A stretch of 8,377 nt of DNA from positions 1 through 8,377 of the forward strand of contig JBBIKU010000102.1 in NCBI GenBank assembly GCA_037445245.1. The letters are read 5' to 3'. Below the pieces are notes generated by a model. The model worked only from the letters and a program-made list of their open reading frames with translations, was not told the DNA's origin and searched no databases. Positions 6,597-8,377 of this stretch are shown here, in pieces (position 1 is the first letter of the stretch; each line of letters begins with the position of its first letter). A program made the translations under genes and the position numbers. The DNA comes from JBBIKU01 sp037445245 (GTDB lineage Bacteria; Chloroflexota; Anaerolineae; Anaerolineales; Anaerolineaceae).

Positions 6597-7574
6597 ATGC
6601 GCCGCCTTGCTTTAAATATTCTGCTGGCGTTCACTGGCGCGATCATCCTGGCTAGCCCCACCCGATCAGTTCATGCTCAGATAGGCAGTGCAAATCAATT
6701 GATTGAGGCGGTTAACGCCAGGCGCGCCGACTACGGATTGCAGCCCTACACCGTCGATGGGTCATTAATGGCGATGGCGCAGGAGCACTCGGATTACCAG
6801 GCTTCGATCAAGAAGATTACCCACCTCCGTGCCGATGGCAGCGGACCAGAGCATCACGGCATTTCCAGCGAGAACATCGGCGGCGGCAGCAACGCTTCGG
6901 TGGAGGTAGTGGTCAGACGTCAGTGGGCAGATTACTGGCACACCCACACCATGATTGGCTACAGCAGCGGGCTGGTCGGGGCGGGCGTGGCGACCTCCGG
7001 CAGCGATGTCTATTACACCCTGATCGTCCGCAACACCGGCTCGCGCACCGGTCTACCCGATCAATCCAGCACCAACGCCAGCACCCCTGCCGGAAACGCG
7101 GCGCAACGAACCTCCCCCCCAGCCACACCAACCGCCTTCGCCACCGCCACCCCGCGCGAGGACGGTTCGATCGTCCACGTGGTGCAGCCTGGCGAGACGA
7201 TCTGGAGCATTGCCCTGGCTTACAAAGTGCGGCAGGAAGATCTGATCAGCTACAACGGTCTATCGCCCTCCCAGCCGGTGATCTACGCCAACCAGCGCCT
7301 GCTGATTCGATTAAAATACACCCCGACGCCGTCGGCGACCATCACCGCAACGCCGCCACCGCCAACGCGCACGCCTTACCTGACGGCGACCCGCCGTCCG
7401 TTGCTGCCCACCCTGCCGCCGCCGTCCACCGCCACCGCCACCCCGCGTCCCTTTTTCCCAAATGTGCCCTCACTGGCGGGCATGGAGCGGCGCACGATCG
7501 GCATCATCATCACCATAATTTGCGGACTGGGGCTGCTGCTGGCAACGGCAATCGGAATGCGCAAAAAAGGTTGA
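6597..7574 (+). CDS. Secreted CAP (SCP/PR1)-LysM protein with C-terminal TM anchor
   Basis: This 325-residue envelope protein begins with a signal peptide (1-27, cleavage VHA|Q). A CAP domain follows (about 34-145), with His76, the Glu92-Asn93 of SEN, and His115 at the second conserved His position. Next come a Thr/Pro-rich linker, a LysM peptidoglycan-binding module (193-239, beginning VHVVQPGETIWSIA), a second Pro/Thr-rich linker (about 241-290), a TM helix (301-321) and RKKG at the end. CAP domains in bacteria are often of unknown activity; LysM suggests binding of cell-wall glycan. The hexapeptide ATATPR occurs in both linkers and is coded by the same 17 bases (7140-7156 and 7431-7447). 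ATG at 6597 is chosen because it begins a clean signal peptide; no Shine-Dalgarno sequence precedes it, and the promoter lies almost against it. Confidence 0.88.
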   Translation: MRRLALNILLAFTGAIILASPTRSVHAQIGSANQLIEAVNARRADYGLQPYTVDGSLMAMAQEHSDYQASIKKITHLRADGSGPEHHGISSENIGGGSNASVEVVVRRQWADYWHTHTMIGYSSGLVGAGVATSGSDVYYTLIVRNTGSRTGLPDQSSTNASTPAGNAAQRTSPPATPTAFATATPREDGSIVHVVQPGETIWSIALAYKVRQEDLISYNGLSPSQPVIYANQRLLIRLKYTPTPSATITATPPPPTRTPYLTATRRPLLPTLPPPSTATATPRPFFPNVPSLAGMERRTIGIIITIICGLGLLLATAIGMRKKG

Positions 7575-7603
7575 ATCAGTGATCACAGCTTCAAGGATGA
7601 CGT

Positions 7604-8377
7604 ATGCTTCGTAAACCACTTTCCACCCTGTTCGGCGCTATAGCGGTGGCGCTGTTGCTGCTCGTATTCACGGCGGGGCAGTCGCACCCCGTTGGCGCTC
7701 AAAGTGAATTCCCCACCGCACCCTGGGAGCTGATCTCACTTTCAAACAGTTACCGCGTCTCTAACGGCAACGCACCCTTGGAAGAGCACAGCACCATCAA
7801 CGCCGTTGCCCAAAGCACTGCCAATCAGATGGCTTCTTTACAAAGTTGCCGACACCTGAGAGATCTGGGGTACGGCGGGGTTTCCGAACGGCTGGTGCGG
7901 GCGGGTTACAACAACACCGGTCTTGCCACCGAGAATATCATTTGCAGCACAACTGCCCTGGGCGACCCTTACGCCGATTACAACCGCTGGGGAGACCCCG
8001 ACCACATGCATGTGGTTTTAAATACCAATTACCGCCACATCGGGGCTGGCGCGGCGCGCGGCTCGAACAACATGGTTTATTATGTGCTCATTGCCGCCGC
8101 CCCCAGCGGGAGTTCCTACAATCCCCCCCTGGTGCAACCCGGCGCACCAACCGCGACCCGCGAGCTGATCTATTCCGTCCGAACGGTGACGCCGATGCCG
8201 GATGGAAAGATCGTGCACGTGGTCCAGCCGGGTCAGGCAGTTTCCAGTATTGCCACTGCCTACGGTGTCACCGTCGCCGATATCGTGACGCTCAACAATC
8301 TGTCAGCCGACAATCCGGTCATTTTTCCCGGTCAGGAGCTGGTGGTAAGGATCGGCGCCACACCGACCGTCTCACCC
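7604..8377 (+). CDS. Secreted CAP (SCP/PR1)-LysM protein, 3' truncated by window end
   Basis: The frame is open from ATG 7604 to the last base, giving 258 residues with no stop. Residues 1-32 are a signal peptide (VGA|Q). The CAP domain covers about 40-165: His84, a canonical SERLVRAGY (94-102), TENI with Glu110, then Trp129 and His134 in the stretch DPDHMHVVLNTNY, and IGAG (146-149). Cys82 and Cys114 may form a disulfide outside the cell. A short Pro/Thr linker leads to a LysM module (204-250) beginning IVHVVQPGQAVSSIATAYGV, then a new Pro/Thr-rich tract. It is a paralogue of the preceding gene, most similar across the linker-LysM junction. AAGGA (7593-7597) lies 6 bases before the ATG, and the gap from the previous stop is 29 bases, so the two are probably one operon. 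Whether it ends in a TM anchor is not visible. Confidence 0.88.
   Translation, partial: MLRKPLSTLFGAIAVALLLLVFTAGQSHPVGAQSEFPTAPWELISLSNSYRVSNGNAPLEEHSTINAVAQSTANQMASLQSCRHLRDLGYGGVSERLVRAGYNNTGLATENIICSTTALGDPYADYNRWGDPDHMHVVLNTNYRHIGAGAARGSNNMVYYVLIAAAPSGSSYNPPLVQPGAPTATRELIYSVRTVTPMPDGKIVHVVQPGQAVSSIATAYGVTVADIVTLNNLSADNPVIFPGQELVVRIGATPTVSP

Noticed and set aside
7480..7574. Sortase-type sorting signal at the C-terminus of the first CAP protein
   Set aside because: A TM helix and basic tail are present, but no LPxTG-like motif precedes them, so a plain TM anchor is the simpler reading.
1..8377. CRISPR array, tRNA, rRNA, insertion sequence or phage genes
   Set aside because: I saw no spaced direct repeats, cloverleaf or CCA-type ends, transposase motifs or phage proteins in any part of the window.

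Overview
The window is a GC-rich, densely coding bacterial chromosome segment with nine protein genes and a 10-base assembly gap. The best guess for the source is a Chloroflexota bacterium, probably Anaerolineae-like. This rests on secreted CAP-domain proteins joined to LysM by Thr/Pro-rich linkers, a signal-peptide/TM protein ending in a zinc ribbon, and the general gene style. That assignment is inference and has not been checked by phylogeny. The gap points to a draft or metagenome assembly.

Layout. 1-435 (+): C-terminal half of an EamA/DMT transporter, interrupted by the N run at 343-352. Its stop overlaps the GTG start of era (425-1342). Five bases after era comes a YhhN-family membrane protein (1348-2019). 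These three form a tight co-directional block. A YitT-family membrane protein (2016-2930, minus) meets the YhhN gene tail to tail, with a 4-base overlap. 2931-3063 is a short intergenic region holding a -10 box for the YitT gene and a perfect 29-base palindrome. 3064-3963 (minus) encodes a signal peptide/ectodomain/TM/zinc-ribbon protein of unknown function. 3964-4130 is a divergent promoter region. 4131-5183 (+) is an adenosine deaminase family gene and 5198-5983 (+) is surE. 6121-6537 (+) is a stand-alone two-CBS-domain protein with its own promoter. 6597-7574 and 7604-8377 (+) are two tandem, related CAP-LysM secreted proteins, the second cut by the window end.

How the genes fit together. 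SurE (nucleoside monophosphate phosphatase) and the Add-family deaminase sit 14 bases apart and could act in sequence in purine salvage: nucleotide to nucleoside to deaminated nucleoside. Era is a housekeeping GTPase of 30S ribosome assembly. The two CAP-LysM proteins probably sit at or outside the cell envelope, one held by a C-terminal TM segment.

Most of the window is ordinary housekeeping and envelope content, and I see no clear new multi-gene system. The points most worth a second look are the palindrome at 3008-3036, the zinc-ribbon membrane protein, the near-leaderless consensus promoter in front of the first CAP gene, the HxH signature shared by both CAP domains, and the HLEG (not HLDG) substrate-site motif in the deaminase. 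I found no tRNA, rRNA, CRISPR, IS element or convincing terminator. No gene-free stretch exceeds 300 bases.
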